Shown here: piece after piece, positions 42,801 through 43,781 of the stretch
Layout of the letters: each line of letters begins with the position of its first letter
Numbering within the stretch: the stretch's first letter is position 1
DNA from: Chloroflexota bacterium
Lineage (GTDB): Bacteria > Chloroflexota > UBA5177
Assembly (NCBI GenBank): GCA_003244175.1
Contig: QHBP01000415.1
Span: 179 to 43,959, forward strand
Length of the DNA: 43,781 nt
Direction of reading: 5' to 3'
Program-made: the position numbers and the translations under genes
Notes under the pieces: generated by a model
What the model was told of the DNA's origin: nothing
Seen by the model: only the letters and a program-made list of their open reading frames with translations
The model's database searches: none

Positions 42801-43643
42801 CTATGGCGTTGCTGTTAACGCCGCAATCCGCGCCTCGATTCCGGACGTGTGTCGCTCAGCGCGCGACAGGTGAATCAGAAATTCGACGTTTCCCGCGGGG
42901 CCCTTGAGGGGTGACCGCTCTAGCCCGAGAACGCTCCACCCGCCGTCCTTTGCGAAACCGACGACACTGATCAGGACGTCGCGCCACACCTCCGTGCCGC
43001 GCACGACCCCCTTTCCAACCCTATCCCTGCCGGCCTCGAACTGCGGTTTGATGAGCGCTACTGCCGCTCCCCGAGGCTTTAGCAAAGATCGAACGGGAGG
43101 CAGCACCTGTCGAAGCGAGATGAACGAGGTGTCGATAACCGCCAGGTCGAGAGATTCGGGCAAAGACAGAACCGACCTGATGTTCGTGCGCTCCATGACC
43201 ACCACGCGTGAATCGTTACGGAGGTTCCACGCGAGCTGACCATATCCGACGTCAATGGCGTAGACGCGACACACGCCCGCCTTCAGGAGGACATCGGTGA
43301 AGCCTCCGGTGGACGCTCCAATGTCCGCGCAGACGGCTCCGGCGGTCTCGACGGCAAAGTGGTCGAGGGCGTGGCGAAGCTTCATGCCCCCTCGACTGAC
43401 ATAGGGCATGGGGTCCTCACACGGCTCGATCGCAGCATCGTGCCCAACCGCCTGCCCAGGCTTGGTGACGACGCGGCCATCCACCGCGACCCCGCCGGCC
43501 ATGATCACCGCCTGAGCGCGCGTCCGCGTCTCAAAGAGCCCGCGGTCGACGCAGAGAACGTCAAGTCTTGACCTCTTCCCGTCCGACATAGGCACGCTTT
43601 CTTTACTCTCGACGAGACGCGGGTCTTGCCGCGTTGTCGACAT
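42801..43643 (-). CDS. tlyA: TlyA-family rRNA 2'-O-methyltransferase / hemolysin-like protein
   Basis: An S4 RNA-binding domain ([34 protein letters not shown]) is joined to an FtsJ-like methyltransferase domain ([66 protein letters not shown]). Characterised TlyA proteins methylate 16S and 23S rRNA and affect capreomycin sensitivity. The ATG at 43643 lies 16 bases after the upstream stop, with AGG close by, and gives 280 residues. The ATG at 43589 gives 262 residues and a more typical family start, so the N-terminus is uncertain. Confidence 0.92.
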   Translation of the reverse strand: MSTTRQDPRLVESKESVPMSDGKRSRLDVLCVDRGLFETRTRAQAVIMAGGVAVDGRVVTKPGQAVGHDAAIEPCEDPMPYVSRGGMKLRHALDHFAVETAGAVCADIGASTGGFTDVLLKAGVCRVYAIDVGYGQLAWNLRNDSRVVVMERTNIRSVLSLPESLDLAVIDTSFISLRQVLPPVRSLLKPRGAAVALIKPQFEAGRDRVGKGVVRGTEVWRDVLISVVGFAKDGGWSVLGLERSPLKGPAGNVEFLIHLSRAERHTSGIEARIAALTATP

Positions 43644-43659
43644 GGCGCCTGGGGTTCCT

Positions 43660-43781
43660 CTACCCAAGGCGCGCGTAGGAGAGACCGGAGACCACGTCTA
43701 CCGTCTCGATGAGGGGCGAGGCCCGGAACATCGCCTGAGCTCGCTCCGCAAATGCTTCGGCGGGTCCCGTAACCAGAAAGC
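43660..43781 (-). CDS. C-terminal end of a protein, possibly glutamate racemase
   Basis: Only the last 39 or so residues are in the window, ending at TAG 43660-43662. The sequence begins [20 protein letters not shown] and ends SYARLG. The pattern of a strand, then TG, then a helix of the type [12 protein letters not shown] resembles the end of MurI glutamate racemases (TGDPERFRRLA type). This rests on a short segment, so the identity is tentative. It lies 16 bases upstream of tlyA on the same strand. Confidence 0.4.
   Translation of the reverse strand, partial: FLVTGPAEAFAERAQAMFRASPLIETVDVVSGLSYARLG

Overview
The window is a gene-dense, GC-rich piece of bacterial chromosome made almost entirely of core genes. 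I see no insertion sequence, prophage, plasmid or CRISPR array. The gene set points to a Terrabacteria-type lineage, most plausibly Chloroflexota or a sister phylum such as Dormibacterota. It combines a primary sigma factor of that style, a DnaD/DnaC(DnaI)-type helicase-loading pair, RemA next to RqcH, OpcA with glucose-6-phosphate dehydrogenase, a decaprenyl-phosphate phosphoribosyltransferase-like UbiA protein, an F420-type luciferase-like oxidoreductase, and an EF-P with Arg at its tip. The phylum is an inference. TTG and GTG starts are common, genes often overlap by a few bases, and the best promoters carry a TATACT -10 box.

Layout. 1-2490: the start of a DUF255/YyaL thioredoxin-like gene (minus) diverges from a small membrane protein and a secreted SH3/glycosidase-like protein, with a perfect 17-bp dyad between them. 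2512-4005: the primary sigma factor and tRNA-Asn. 4145-6328: an MFS exporter and an unknown membrane protein (minus). 6329-6709: noncoding, with a long hairpin and short repeats. 6710-13485 (minus): alaS, ruvX, mltG, efp, an accB-like gene without the biotinyl lysine, xseA and xseB. 13587-21673 (minus): a small membrane protein, then a pentose phosphate operon (FGGY sugar kinase, tkt, zwf, opcA, pgl, rpe), with rpiA diverging from its head. 22512-23972 (minus): tatA and citrate synthase.

24093-28668 (plus): a UbiA-type prenyl-phosphate transferase, a PHP phosphoesterase, a LuxR-type regulator whose receiver has lost its phosphorylation residues, comF with a frameshift, several small or unknown membrane proteins, and a free-standing FtsK gamma-like winged helix. 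28841-33300 (minus): secD, secF, a GT4 glycosyltransferase and an LLM oxidoreductase. 33388-37803 (minus): a short Rho-like RNA-binding domain behind a consensus promoter, then rplI, dnaB, dnaD, dnaC and a metallophosphoesterase. 38064-40146: remA (minus) diverging from rqcH (plus). 40166-43781 (minus): the end of a possible murI, then tlyA, nadK and recN.

The items most worth following up are: zwf, which has no ATG, GTG or TTG at its expected start but an AUC behind a strong Shine-Dalgarno; the lysine-less AccB-like protein; the degenerate response regulator; the free-standing FtsK gamma and Rho cold-shock-like domains; two apparent single-base frameshifts; and the structured 6.5-kb intergenic region. 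I did not find a multi-gene system that I could call new with confidence.
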